Shown here: positions 1-10,383 of the stretch, in pieces
Layout of the letters: every line of letters starts with the position of its first letter
How positions within the stretch are numbered: the stretch's first letter is position 1
Assembly: GCA_019802505.1 (NCBI GenBank)
Contig: JAFMOC010000002.1
Span: forward strand, 1,758,501-1,822,500
From: Corydoras sp. C115
Lineage: Eukaryota; Chordata; Actinopteri; Siluriformes; Callichthyidae
Direction: 5' to 3'
Length of the DNA: 64,000 nucleotides
Made by a program: the position numbers and the translations under genes
Notes under the pieces: model-generated
Databases searched by the model: none
Seen by the model: the letters and a program-made list of their open reading frames with translations, nothing else
What the model was told of the DNA's origin: nothing

Positions 1-7
1 GTTGCTG

Positions 8-166
8 TCATGTGGAGACAGACGCTCTGAATCCAGAACCTTCACGTTCCAACTCGGTAAGCTGCTCCATCAGAGACTGCATGGCCCAAGTCACCTCGCC
101 GAGTCCGTTCTGTAGCTCGATCAGAGCGCATGCCTGCGCATGCAGGGCATCTCCGCTCGGATGCAT
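8..166 (-). pseudogene. Ty3/gypsy gag N-terminus, stopped early
   Basis: Reading leftwards from an ATG at 166, 38 bases inside the 5' LTR, the frame gives a 52-residue peptide beginning MHPSGDALHAQACALIELQ and rich in Leu/Glu/Gln, as is usual for the coiled N-terminus of gypsy Gag. It ends at an in-frame TGA at 8-10. The placement directly after a leader next to an LTR is what identifies it, because Gag is too variable for motif recognition. The rest of the element lies outside the window. The stop suggests a dead copy, unless a frameshift lies just beyond. Confidence 0.55.
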
Positions 167-203
167 CACAGTTCCTCCTTCCTTCTTTGTTGGCAGAGTT
201 TTA

Positions 204-739
204 TGTCACGCTACCGGAGGAAACGCAGGAAGCGTGAAGTTTTCAGCAAACAAAAAGGTCTTTATTGCATAAGCAATAGCAAATAAAGTAAACCGTCCAG
301 AATGAGCAAACAGAGGGAAGATGTTGGAAATGATGTCACCGGTCGTCGGAATCCCCGGGAGACCAGATGATGAGACGGTAAGGAATGCAGCGAGGTAAAC
401 ATGAGGGAACTGGAGTCCATGATCTTTCACCTGCTTACAGGTAAACTGTCCTAGAAAACACCAACGGGCAGAACCAGATCGCAGCAGCAAGAGGTGAGTA
501 CGAGGCAAGAGCCAAACGAACAGACACACCATAGCATAAGCACGTAACCAGAAAACTCTGGAACCAAAAAACTGGTGGATCCGTGAAGCCGGCTTAAATA
601 CAGCTCCCACTAATGAGGTACACCTGGATCTAGTAATCAGGAGAGGGAGAGCGCTGATTGGTGGAAGAAGCAGCAGGTGTACCAGTGGGTGTGTGTGGCG
701 GTGAGGTAGGGGGAACAGAGGAAGTGGGTGTGTGTGACA
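204..739 (-). mobile_element. 5' LTR of a minus-strand Ty3/gypsy element
   Basis: Read on the minus strand the block begins TGTCACACACACCC and ends GGTAGCGTGACA. It holds a TATA-like GTATTTAAG about 150 nt in and an AATAAAG polyadenylation signal near its 3' end, so U3, R and U5 can be placed. The internal domain lies to the left, with a leader and gag start. The post-LTR sequence reads TAAAACTCTGCC and has no TGG tRNA-type primer site. The nine bases AAAACTCTG (minus strand, + coordinates 194-202) are complementary to CAGAGTTTT inside the LTR (552-560), about 40 nt after the TATA box. The second LTR is out of the window, so a target duplication cannot be tested. Confidence 0.8.
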
Positions 740-812
740 ATAACTCTAATGTAATCAGATTTACAATTTACTTTGCCAACTGTCGCACCTCTCCAGCCCC
801 TGGTATCTCCTG

Positions 813-1082
813 GTGATTGTATCCTGCAGAGACACCAATTATACCTCTAGGGTGCTCATCGATTCTGGGGTGGAAGGGAACTTCTTGGACAAAGACCTCG
901 CATTACGGTGGGGACTTCGGCTCCACAGGCTACCCAAAGCATTACCCATCTGTGGGGTGGATGGGCAGCCCGTCAATCAGGGGGTGGTAACTCACTATAC
1001 AGAACCTGTTTCTCTACAGATTAGTGCATTGCATTTTGAACTGATTTCTTTTTTATCATCCACTCTCCTAGCGCCACGATGA
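813..1082 (+). pseudogene. gypsy aspartic protease
   Basis: The frame contains RVLIDSGVEGNFLDKDLALRWGL, with the DSG triad of retropepsins shown by LIDSG, followed by a typical gypsy protease tail. The conserved C-terminal ILGLPWLQQHDP falls in the next frame (starting 1079), so a frameshift separates the two halves around 1075. In a live element this protease would cut the Gag-Pol polyprotein inside the particle. The upstream gag and zinc knuckle are missing. The frame shown opens inside the domain, so its apparent start codon has no meaning. Confidence 0.75.
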
Positions 1083-2476
1083 TCCTCGGCTTACCCTGGC
1101 TGCAGCAGCACGACCCTGTCATCTCCTGGTCAGAGTGTGGAATTTTGCAGTGGTCTAAATTTTGCCTCTCCCATTGTCTCACACACACGGTGGGTAAGAT
1201 TCGTTCTCAGGTGGTGTCGCTTTCCCCCGCAGGGGTGGCTAAGTTACCCACCGGCGTCCCTTCGGAATTCGCAGATTTAGCTCAGGTGTTCTGTGACAAG
1301 CAAGCTAAGCAATTGCCCCCTCATCGGGAGTACGATTGTGCTATTGAGTTGGTCCCCGGTGCTAAGCTCCCCAGGGTCAGTCCTTACCCTCTCTCTGTGA
1401 TGGAGAACCGGGCTATGTGTAAATACATGGCTCTGGAGCTGGGCATCATCCAGCCCTCTAAAGCCCCAGTAGCCTCGGGATACTTATTTGTACCCAAAAA
1501 GAACTCCGAACTTCGCCCTTGCATCGATTACCGGGGTCTCAATTCGGTTACGCACCGCTATGCCTACCCTTTGCCCTTGGTACCGTCGGCATTAGAACGT
1601 CTAGGTCAGGCGACCATATTTACCAAACTCGACCTTCGTAACGCTTACAACTTGGTGCGCATTAAGGAGGGTGATGAGTGGAAAACCGCGTTTATAACGA
1701 CTACAGGGCACTATAAGTACCTGGTCATGCCCTTTGGCCTTATTAACGCCCCGGCCGTCTTCCAAGCATTTGTTAATGACGTTTTGCGTGATTTCCTTGA
1801 GGAGTTCACTTTGGTCTACATTGATGACATCCTCATTTATTCTCGGGATCTCGAGACCCATCGCCTGCATGTGCGGAAGGTATTACGACGGTTATTAGAG
1901 CACCATCTGTTTGTGAAAGCTGAGAAATGTGTCATGTCAATGGAGTCCGGGAAGGTTCGCGCCATCCTGGATACCGTTTGTGAGGTGCAGCGGTTTTTAG
2001 GATTTGCCAACTTTTATCGCAAATTTATTCGCTCTTTTAGCTCCGTAGTTCTACCTATTACCTCACTGCTTAAGGGACAACCCAAACACCTAAATTGGAG
2101 TCCAGAGGCAGATTGGGCGTTCACTAGCCTTAAACACCGTTTCGCGTCGGCACCGGTGTTGGCTCTCCCGGATCCCGAGAAACCTTTCGTGGTAGAAGTG
2201 GGTGCTTCAGCTTATGGGGTCGGGGCTGTACTATCCCAGCACTTCGGCAGCCGGTCCCTGCTTCGACCGGTAGCCTTCTTCTCCCATAAACTATCAACTG
2301 CCGAACGCAATTATTCCATCGGGGACCACGAGCTATTAGCGGTTACACTGGCTCTGGAAGAGTGGAGGCATTGGTTGATAGGCACCACTACCCCATTTTC
2401 TGTTATTACAGATCATAAAAATCTCCAGTACATTAAGGGAGCTCGCCGTCAGGCCCGCTGGTCACTATTTTTTTAA
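1079..2476 (+). pseudogene. gypsy reverse transcriptase and RNase H
   Basis: An open frame of 465 residues covers the protease end, the RT fingers and palm (FTKLDLRNAY near residue 171-180, VMPFGLINAPAVFQ, then the catalytic LVYIDDILIYS near 245-255) and the RNase H domain. The domain order and motifs are those of Ty3/gypsy. Two lesions show decay. The thumb/connection segment between CVMSMES and EVQRFLGFANFYRKF is shortened by an internal deletion. The first RNase H carboxylate is lost, because VEVGAS replaces the usual VEVDAS. The later GDHELLA and VITDHKNL motifs remain. A stop at 2476 cuts the frame inside RNase H, and the reading continues in another frame. Confidence 0.85.
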
Positions 2477-2499
2477 CAGTTTTAACTTTATCATTTCGT

Positions 2500-3740
2500 T
2501 CAGACCAGATAGCTCTAATACGGCCGCTGATGCCCTTTCCTGTTTGCATGAGGACAATACACCGGACCCCGACCGTTTACGCCCTATCATACCTCCCACG
2601 CGCTTTTTGAATGTTATACAGTGGAATTTGGATGGGGAGATTCAGAGGGCGTTGCGCAACACACGCCGTCCACACTGTACTGTCCTGGTGAAGCGCTGTA
2701 CGTACCTCCAGCATTTCGTGGTCGGCTCATCACCTGGGCACACACGGCCTTAAATACTGGACATCCAGGCGTCCCACGCACCATTCAACTCCTTCGCAGG
2801 AAGTATTGGTGGGAGACACTTCACAAAGACACACACAACTTTGTGAAGTCGTGCTCGATATACGGCACGTGTAAGACACCTAAATCACTCCCTACCGGCA
2901 AACTGGCTTACCGGCCCGGCGCTGGTCGCATGTTGCAGTGGATTTCGTGACAGATCTGCCCCCATCCGAGGGACTTAACACCATAATGACTATTAGTGAC
3001 CGTTTCTCTAGGGCAGTTAAATTCATTCCCCTCAAAGGTCTCCTGTCGGAGTTTTTCATGGCAGAGTTGCTATTTCTGCATATTTTTACGGGTTTTGGCA
3101 TTCCTTGTCGGACCGGGGTCCACAGTTTACTTCCGCCGTCTGGAGAGCGTTCTTTGAGAAGTTGGGGACTTCGGTGAGTCTTTCGTCAGGACATCACCCA
3201 GAGACTAATGGGCTGTGCGAACAGGCGCACCAAGAGCTGAACAAATTCCTGCCCATGTTCTGCCATAATAATCCGTCGGACTGGCCACGCTACCTGCCGT
3301 GGCCGGAGATTGCACAGAATTCGTTGCATCATTCGGCCACAGGCATCACACCCTATCAATGCGTTTTGGGCTATTAGCCTCCATTTGCTCCCTGGGATCC
3401 CGAGTCCTCTGCAGCACCTGCAGTGGACGATTGGTTTCGCCACAGTGAGAAAGTATGGTTGCAGGTTCATCGGCACATCCAGGACGCCATTCACAGGATG
3501 AAAGGGTTCGTGGACCGTCGTCGGGCACAGGCTTCCCGGGTGATCAAGTGTGGCTCAGCTCTAGGAATTTGCGCTGCCGTACGGGGACGCGTAGACTACT
3601 ACCCAGGTACGTAGGGCTGTTCCGTATACTAAAACGCATTAACGAGGTCTCTTACCGCCTAGACCTTCCCCCGGAGTGTTGATTACATCCGGTTTTCCAC
3701 ACCTCCATCCTTAAGCCGTTTGTGTCCGGTCCCCTTGACT
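2500..3740 (+). pseudogene. gypsy integrase, multiple frameshifts
   Basis: Several frames together give an integrase. The HHCC zinc region shows HPGVPRTIQLLRRKYWW but then CSIYGTCK, where the first of the two paired cysteines is followed by Tyr instead of the second conserved Cys. The core follows with DFVTDLPPSEG, then SDRGPQFTSAVWRAFFEKLG, SSGHHPETNGLCEQAHQEL, which hold the D, D and E of the catalytic triad in two different frames. The C-terminal linker YRLDLPPEC and FHTSILKPFV ends near 3726. No chromodomain is found after it. Non-functional. Confidence 0.75.
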
Positions 3741-3974
3741 ACGGATGGGCTGTGCTTCTTGCCGCCTACAATATCCTCGTACCCGGCTTGGCGCTCAGGA
3801 CCATGTTATTCCCTGTCTGCCCAAGGGACTTCCTTCTTTGTATGCTGAGTGGGGTCAGGTATTTGGCTCTTCAGATGCGAGTTCTCTTCCTCCTCACCGT
3901 GCATGCTATTCATCTCATTGAAAACAGAAAACACACAGAACACAGAAAACAATATTACCTTTATTGATAATTGA
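3741..3974. other. Unassigned sequence between gypsy and LINE
   Basis: No motif or repeat is recognised here. It could be the degraded end of the gypsy element, an old L2 5' region, or unique host DNA. Confidence 0.4.
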
Positions 3975-4324
3975 TCTACTTTTGAGGGAAGGCCTGGCCT
4001 TTTGAAATGAGATGGCATCCATCCTTCCCAGGAGGGTGATGCGCTCATGTCACATAATATAGCCGATAGGGTTTTTTCTTCAGATAGGAATAAAAATTGA
4101 TAATTCAGAGCCAAGGCCAGGCAACATACAGAATGGCCTTACCAACTGCCTGCGAACTGCCAGGAGTCGTCACCTAAAATAACTAGGTCCTATACCATTA
4201 AGACAGTTAAAAGACATCGCAGTGAGCAAAAAACAAAAACAGTCCAAAAAGTAGCCAAAAAAATCTCATTAATATAAATACTGTCTCAAGTAATGTAAGA
4301 AACACTTAAGTTAAAACTTGGGTT

Positions 4325-5224
4325 ATTAAACATTAGGTCAATTTCATCAAAATTAGCTCTAGTTCAAGAAATAATTACTGATAACTTCCTAAATGTCTTT
4401 TGTCTCACAGAAACCTGGATTAGGGCCAATGAATACTTAGCATTAAATGATGCCTCTCCACCTGGTTATACTTATGCTCATAAACAAAGTGTTAGTGGAT
4501 GATGAGGTGGAGTGGCTACGATCTATAAAGAAAACATAAATGTAACACTTAATAATAACTATGAGTCAAAATCCTTCGAAGGCTCTTGTACTCAACATAC
4601 GCAGCTCATCTTCATTGAAGAATAAATACAATCTAATGCAACTTATTACCATATACCGCCCTCAAGGCCCATATACAGAGTTTATTAAAGAATTTGGTGA
4701 ATTTCTTTCTAACATAGTAATCTCATCAGACAAGGCCTTAATAGTCGGTGACTTCAATGTTCACTTTGAAAACCCACGGTACATTAATAATTTAACTATT
4801 GTTCCACTAAGTGAGGTCATCTCTGATCATTATTTGATAACCTACGATTTAGAAATTGATATTGATCCAGTCGTTAAACCACGATATGATATGAAGCGTA
4901 TAATCATTCCCTCTACTGCTGCATCATTCCTACATTTACCTGAATTATACATTAAACCAGCATCAGGACCCAATGAACTTGAAAACACAGCTGAATACCG
5001 TAAACATGTCTTTTCTACAACCTTAGACAGTGTCGCTCCACTTAAACTAAAAAGGATTAAATATAAAAGACTCGTTCCATGGTTTAATGATAAAACACAC
5101 GCCCTAAAACAAACCACTAGAACCATGGAGCGTAAATGGAGACAAACTAGACAAATTAGAGGTATTTAGGGTTGCATGGAAGGACAGTATGACTGAGTAT
5201 AAACATGCACTCAATGCAGCGAAG
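4325..5224 (+). pseudogene. LINE apurinic-type endonuclease (EEP) domain
   Basis: Shifting frames encode an endonuclease/exonuclease/phosphatase domain. LLNIRSISSK and FCLTETWIRANEYLALND lie at 4325-4450, IVGDFNVHFENP near 4740-4775, and SEVISDHYLITYDL near 4810-4850. These carry the ET, GDFN and SDH signatures of the LINE endonuclease that nicks target DNA. A TGA interrupts the frame near 4501 and a frameshift follows at about 4560. The C-terminal KRLVPWFNDKTHALKQ linker is present, and the frame runs into the LTR insertion at 5225, reappearing at 6528. Confidence 0.8.
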
Positions 5225-6522
5225 TGTTAGCTCTGTCCGTTCTTCCCCGGAGGAGGGCGGCTAACGCGGAGGTGTTGCGTTCAGCCGCTCGCGCCTAATG
5301 AGCGCTCCCCGGTTACCGACCACGCGGGGAAGAATGCGTGCGTGGGTCCGAGGAAGCACTCCCACGAGTTACGACCTGCACGGAGAAGGTGTGCAGCGCC
5401 GTAACGTGGTTGAACGCGGGAGGAGAGTCCAGAAAAACACCGGGATAAAATTCAAAATAGAATTTATTCAAAATCGGTGACGGGACATCAACAAAAGGGG
5501 GGAACAAATGAACAAAGCAACATCGGGTATACAAACCACAAAACAAAGACGTGCGCTGAAGGGAAGGAAAACTCAGAATAAATACAAAAGGAACTAAACA
5601 CGTGAACAAAACAAACCAATCACCCAACTGAAACAATTAAGAACCAAACGAGGGACAGGTGCCACAGGCACCTGTGACATACCCCCACCCCAAGGGCCGC
5701 ACTAAAAGGGAAGCGACCCAACAAAAAAAAAATAATAATAACAATAAATAGTACTCAAAAAACAAAAAAGGGGGGGGGTAACGGTCCCTCCGGCGATGAA
5801 GCCTGATGACTGCCCCTGCTGACAGCGTGGAGCACGGCATCTCGCTGCGGAGCGCAGATCGGCGTCCTCCTGCTGCGAGGCGAGGATAGCGCCCCTTGCT
5901 CTCGGAGTCTGCGGCTGGCGGACCCTGGTGCTCGGGGTCGGTAATGGCGCGGTCCCGACGCCCAGACTCGGCAGTAGGCGGTCCCCGGTGCTCGGCTTCC
6001 TCAGCGGTGCAGCCCCTGGTCCTCTAAATCAGCGGTGGGTGACCCCTGGTGTCCGGAACTCTCCAGATAGTTTGGCACGTCTTTCTGTTAGCTCTGTCCG
6101 TTCTTCCCCGGAGGTGTTGCGTTCAGCCGCTCACGCCTAATGAGCGCTCCCCGGTTACCGACCACGCGGGGAAGAATGCGTGCGTGGGTCCGAGGAAGCA
6201 CTCCCACGAGTTACGACCTGCACGGAGAAGGTGTGCAGCGCCGTAACGTGGTTGAACGCGGGAGGAGAGTCCAGAAAAACACCGGGATAAAATCCAAAAT
6301 AGAATTTATTCAAAATCGGTGACGGGACACCAACAAAAAGGGGGGAACAAATGAACAAAGCAACATCGGGTATACAAACCACAAAACAAAGACGTGCGCT
6401 GAAGGGAAGGAAAACTCAGAATAAATACAAAAGGAACTAAACACGTGAACAAAACAAACCAATCACCCAACTGAAACAATTAAGAACCAAACGAGGGACA
6501 GGTGCCACAGGCACCTGTGACA
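5225..6522 (-). mobile_element. Non-autonomous LTR retrotransposon, family A copy 1
   Basis: Two direct repeats, 5225-5679 (455 bp) and 6086-6522 (437 bp), flank a 406-bp internal region. The whole is bracketed by CGAAG at 5220-5224 and 6523-6527, a 5-bp target duplication. Read on the minus strand the LTRs start TGTCACAGG and end AACA, with a TATA-like GTATTTATT and an AATAAA. The right-hand repeat is therefore the 5' LTR. The internal region has no credible ORF. It ends with a G-rich polypurine stretch (GGGGTGGGGGTA on the minus strand, next to 5680). The LTRs differ mainly by a 19-bp insertion in the left copy near 5247-5265. The copy at 34868 has matching LTRs and internal sequence. Family membership (gypsy-derived) is inferred. 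Confidence 0.9.
6075..6084 (-). promoter_or_regulatory. Putative self-priming site of family A copy 1
   Basis: One base after the 5' LTR (minus strand) is AAAGACGTGC. It is the exact complement of GCACGTCTTT (+ strand 6388-6397, minus-strand sense) in the same LTR, 31 nt after the start of the TATA-like box. There is no TGG that a tRNA 3' CCA end could pair with. Confidence 0.6.
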
Positions 6523-6527
6523 CGAAG

Positions 6528-7280
6528 ACAAAAATAAATATTATTCTGAACTAATAGAGAACAACAAAAACAACCAAAGATTCCTCTTTAGTACCATTGC
6601 CAAACTAACTCGAAGTGCTACTGAATCAGATTCACAGATTCACGCACAGTTCAGCAGCAATGATTTCATGAATTTCTTTAGTGATAAAATTGAAAACATA
6701 AGACTTAAATCATCTAATGCATTGTGTAGCGTAATCAATAATCAACCATCAACGATTTCTGAAAAATGTAGTGGTAGAGAAAATATAGTACCTAGAGATA
6801 AATACCTTTAACCTCATATCTAAAAAAGAGCTTGTCTCATTAATTACACAATCAAAGACAACATCCTGTATGTTAAAGGCCTCCTACCAAATATTACAGA
6901 GCCTTTTAAAAACATTATAAATTCATCACTTAAAATAGGCTATGTCCCCAAAAATATGAAGTGTGCAGTCATTAAACCATTACTTAAAAAACCTAATTTA
7001 GATCATCTAATACTGTCCAACTATAGACCAACATCAAACCTTCCTTTTGTCTCTAAAATACTAGATAACATTGTGTTCAACCAGATGAATCGCCATCTTC
7101 TAGCTAATAAAGTTCATGAACTTTTTTAGTCAGGTTTTAGGTCTCATCATAGCACTGAGACAGCGTTAATTAAAGTTGTTAATGACTTATTAATGTCCTC
7201 TGATAATAACCAAATCTCTTTTCTTGTATTATTAGATCTTAGTGTAGCCTTTGACACTATAGACTATAGACTATAGAACA
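6528..7280 (+). pseudogene. LINE reverse transcriptase, N-terminal half
   Basis: Continuation of the L2 ORF2 after the LTR insertion. It contains RFLFSTIAKLTRSA, then NDFMNFFSDKIENIR, later MKCAVIKPLLKKPNLD, LSNYRPTSNLPFVSKILD, FRSHHSTETALIKVVNDL and LVLLDLSVAFDTID, which is RT motif A with the first catalytic aspartate. Stops and shifts occur at about 6810 and 7128. The frame is cut at 7289 by the hAT MITE and resumes at 7717. The CTATAGA motif is repeated in the sequence just before the insertion. Confidence 0.8.
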
Positions 7281-7288
7281 TCTTAGTT

Positions 7289-7716
7289 TAGGGGTGTATT
7301 CAACAAAGGATTTTCATAGTCGAATCTGATTCGTCAGATTTTCCCTATAGTCGACTGGTAGTCGAATCAGTTAAAATTTCACCACAAGATGGCGCTATAA
7401 GCGTGGTTTTTAAAAAAGATATTTTAAAATATTTTACTTGTTTTTCTAGAGCACCGTAAATGGGATCCCCGTTCTGGACTTTTTTCCACTTCAAAGGAAA
7501 AACCTAAAAAAAAAATAAAAATTAGGATGATTTTATTTGACAAAAGGCTATATATATATAACGAAAACAAAGACATTTCATGTAAAAACTAATGCTTAGC
7601 AGCAGCCATGGGCATCCCTATGTGGTCAAAATGGTACATTCGACTATGAGGTTCATAGTCGACTACGGTTCTCCAAATCGAATCGTCGAATCAGCGAATA
7701 TTGCAGCTCACCCCTA
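7289..7716. mobile_element. hAT-type MITE, copy 1
   Basis: A 428-bp element with ends TAGGGGTG and CACCCCTA (8-bp terminal inverted repeats) and an exact 8-bp target duplication TCTTAGTT (7281-7288 and 7717-7724). The 8-bp duplication is the hAT signature. It has no coding capacity. Both subterminal regions carry repeated TAGTCGA motifs in both orientations, for example at about 7317-7323, 7349-7355 and 7360-7366 on the left and 7640-7665 on the right. These are likely transposase-binding sites. It is nearly full-length identical in layout to the copy at 44301. Confidence 0.9.
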
Positions 7717-8792
7717 TCTTAGTTGATAGATTAGAAAACACTGTGGGCGTTACAGGATCTGCACTCCAGTGGTTTAAATCCTACCTGACAGATCGATATC
7801 AATTCACCTGTGTTAACAACCAGTGTTCTGATCTTGCTAAAGTTAAATATGGTGTCCCACAAGGGTCAGTTCTGGGTCCACTCCTATTTGCATTATATAT
7901 GCTTCCATTGGGATCAATTATTCGTAAACATGGAATCAGTTTCCACTCATATGCAGATGATACACAGTTATATGTTTCAGCTAACCCTAATGATGGTTGT
8001 TCAGTCAGTAAGCTCAAGGACTGCATCCAAGATATTAAAATATGGATGTCAAAAAACTTCCTACTGCTAAATTCTGATTAAACAGAGTTTCAGATAGTTG
8101 GACCCAAGGACAAAATTAACAAAGCTTCTAACACTATGTTAAACCTTTATAACTCTTTAATTAGACCCAGTCATCTGTAAATAATCTCGGTATCATTATT
8201 GATTAAGATCTCTCCTTTACAAAGCACATTAGCAATATTACTAGAATTGCATTTTTTTTACCTTCGTAACATTTCAAAGCTACGAAATATCCTCCCCCTC
8301 CAAGATGCAGAAAAACTAATTCATGCTTTTATTACCTCAAGGTTAGATTATTGTAATTCACTTCTGACAGGATGTTCTAATAAATCATTACATAAATTAC
8401 AACTTGTGCAAAATGATGCAGCTAGAGTTTTAACTAAAACCAGAAAGTTTGATCATATCAGTCCTGTGTTATCAAACTTGCACTGGCTACCAGTTAAGTT
8501 TCGTATCGAGTACAAAATTTTATTGATAACATATAAAATTCTACATAATCAGGCTCCACAGTATCTGAGTGAGCTGATTCAATCGTACAAGCCAACACGT
8601 GAGCTCCGATCTCAAGGTGCTGGTCTACTCTTAGCTCCTAGAATAAATAAAATTACTGCTGGTGGAAGAGCGTTCTCCCACAAGGCTCCTCAACTTTGGA
8701 ATAGCCTTCCAGTTACTGTTCGTGATTCTGAATCAATATTAATCTTTAAAAATAAATTAAAAACACATTTATTTAATCTTGCGTTTAATTAA
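7717..8792 (+). pseudogene. LINE reverse transcriptase, C-terminal half
   Basis: The frame resumes with ILVDRLENTVGVTGSALQWF, then VKYGVPQGSVLGPLLFALYM (motif B) and HSYADDTQLYVS (motif C, YADD catalytic pair, near 7950-7985). A stop at 8081 and a shift lead to the second part, 8199-8792, with TSRLDYCNSLLTG, LQLVQNDAARVLTKT, HWLPVKFRIEYKILL and the conserved end SLPVTVRDSESILIFKNKLK. That C-terminal block is diagnostic of teleost L2-type LINEs. The first codons of the frame at 7701 belong to the MITE, not the LINE. Confidence 0.85.
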
Positions 8793-9468
8793 TCTGCTGT
8801 AGATAAAGATGTAGGTCTCAGACTTGGCTGTGTTGGGGGGTAATCTGTGATCAGTGTATGCTGGCGTTTCACCTCTTCACCCACCTCATCATTAATGGGG
8901 GGGTGTGGCACTGAAATGATGCTGTTCCGGGGCGCCATCTCAGCTATGTAGAGTCTGCAGTATCTGCCTCTTTTAGTTATGCTGCTCTAGTCAGTGATGC
9001 CGGAGTCACATGCTGCACTGTGTCAATAAATTACTTAATTAAATGCCATGCTTTATTATTAGCTCTAACTGCCTTCCTTGTCTCTTTCTTTTGAGGTGTC
9101 CACGGCTTCCTGGAGATCTTCATCCATTGCTCTGCTGACGAATACTGGATGGAACCTGCAGGACGCCCCCTAATGGACTCATATATAGTTTTCCAGTTGT
9201 TAGTTTTTCCATTTGTTTAATATCTGTACATAGCTGTCCTACATTGTTGTTGCTGCCTGGCCGCTCAAGGAGGATTAGTCCCCCACTGAGTCTTGGTCCT
9301 CCCAAGGTTTCTTCCTTAAATAACAACATAAAAGGGAGTTTTTTCTTGCCACTGTTGCTTCGGCTTGCTCTTTGGTGGTTTAAAGGCTTTTCATACTGTA
9401 AAGCTGCTTTGTGACAATGTACTGTTGTAAAAAGCGCTATATAAATAAATAACTTGACTTGACTTGAC
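8793..9468 (+). repeat. L2 LINE 3' UTR and tail
   Basis: Non-coding 3' region of the LINE above. It ends in the sequence around 9405-9450 (TGTGACAATGTACTGTTGTA, then AAGCGCTATATAAATAAAT) and three TTGAC-type units, the typical tail of teleost L2 copies. The same tail recurs at 10220-10274 and, inverted, at 58414-58480. Confidence 0.8.
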
Positions 9469-10274
9469 TCCTCAACTTTGGAATAGCCTTCCAGTTACTG
9501 TTCGTTATTCTGAATCACTATTAATCTTTAAAAATAAATTAAAAACACATTTATTTAATCTTGCGTTTAATTAATCCCCTGTAGATAAAGATATAGATCT
9601 CAGGCTTGGATGTGTTGGGGTGGTAATCTGCAATCAATGTATGATGGCATTTCACCTCTTCACCCACCTAATGATTAATGGGGGGGGTGTGGCGCTGAAA
9701 TGATGCTGTTCCGGGGCGCCATCTCAACTATGTAGAGTCTGCAGTATCTGCCTCTTTTAGTTATGCTGCTCTAGTCAGTGATGCGGGAGTCACATGCTGC
9801 ACTGTGTCAATCAATTACTTATTAATTAAATGCTGTGCTTTATTATTAGCTCTAACTGCCTTCCTTGTCTTTCTTTTGAGGTGTGAGGTGTAGGCTTCCT
9901 GGAGGTGTAGTCAGATCTTCATCCATGGCTCTGCCGACGAATACTGGATGGAACCTGAATATTAATTGGACTGGCGGTCCTGCAGGACCCCCTTAATGGA
10001 CTCATATATAGTTTTCCAGTTGCTAGAGTTTTTCCATTTGTTAAATATCTGTACATGGCTGTCCTACACTGTTGTTGCTACCTGGCCACTCAAGGAGGAG
10101 TCTTAGTCCTCCCAAGGTCTCTTTCTTAAATAACAACATAACGGGGAGTTTTTTTCTTGCTACTGTCGCTTCGGCTTGCTCTTTGGGGGTTTAAAGGCTT
10201 TTCATTCTGTAAAGCTGCTTTGTGACAATGTACTGTTGTAAAAGCGCTATATAAATAAATAACTTGGACTTGAG
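9469..10274 (+). mobile_element. Second, severely 5'-truncated L2 3' end
   Basis: Starts abruptly at CCTCAACTTTGGAATAGCC, equivalent to about 8685 in the neighbouring LINE, and runs through the last ORF2 codons and the entire 3' UTR to a second AACTTGGACTTGA tail. It lies head-to-tail, directly abutting the TTGAC tail of the first copy. Sequence differs from the first copy by scattered substitutions and small indels, for example an added segment near 9940-9985, so it is not a very recent tandem duplication. Confidence 0.8.
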
Positions 10275-10383
10275 GGAGTAAAACTTCCATGTGTAAGTCC
10301 TTATGGTTACTGAGAGTCAAGCCATGTAGGATTATACTGAGGAATAGCTCAAGAGTGGCATCATTCGGCCCTCAAAGTCTCTC

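Larger units (their letters stand above)
745..3740 (+). mobile_element. Decayed Ty3/gypsy element (protease to integrase C-terminus)
   Basis: This run of shifted and stopped frames carries, in order, aspartic protease, reverse transcriptase, RNase H and integrase, which is the Ty3/gypsy (Metaviridae) gene order. No LTR is recognisable at either end. Its left edge abuts the minus-strand LTR at 739, and its right edge fades just after the linker motif VFHTSILKPFV that precedes the chromodomain in sushi-like elements. The element is truncated at both sides and inactive. Confidence 0.85.
3975..9468 (+). mobile_element. L2-clade LINE, 5'-truncated and split by two insertions
   Basis: The element reads on the + strand through a degraded first-ORF region (WHPSF near 4010, like the L2 esterase-type ORF1 end), an endonuclease, a reverse transcriptase and a 3' UTR. 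The UTR ends in the teleost L2 tail with AAAGCTGCTTTGTGACAATG near 9400 and a short TTGAC repeat at about 9451-9468. It is interrupted by an LTR element at 5225-6522 and a hAT MITE at 7289-7716. The LINE reading resumes in each case with the expected neighbouring residues, so both inserted after the LINE did. Removing them leaves about 3.75 kb. Many stops make it inactive. Confidence 0.85.

Noticed and set aside
206..610. 134-codon minus-strand ORF
   Set aside because: It lies wholly within an LTR between TATA-like and polyadenylation signals. LTRs of this type do not encode protein.
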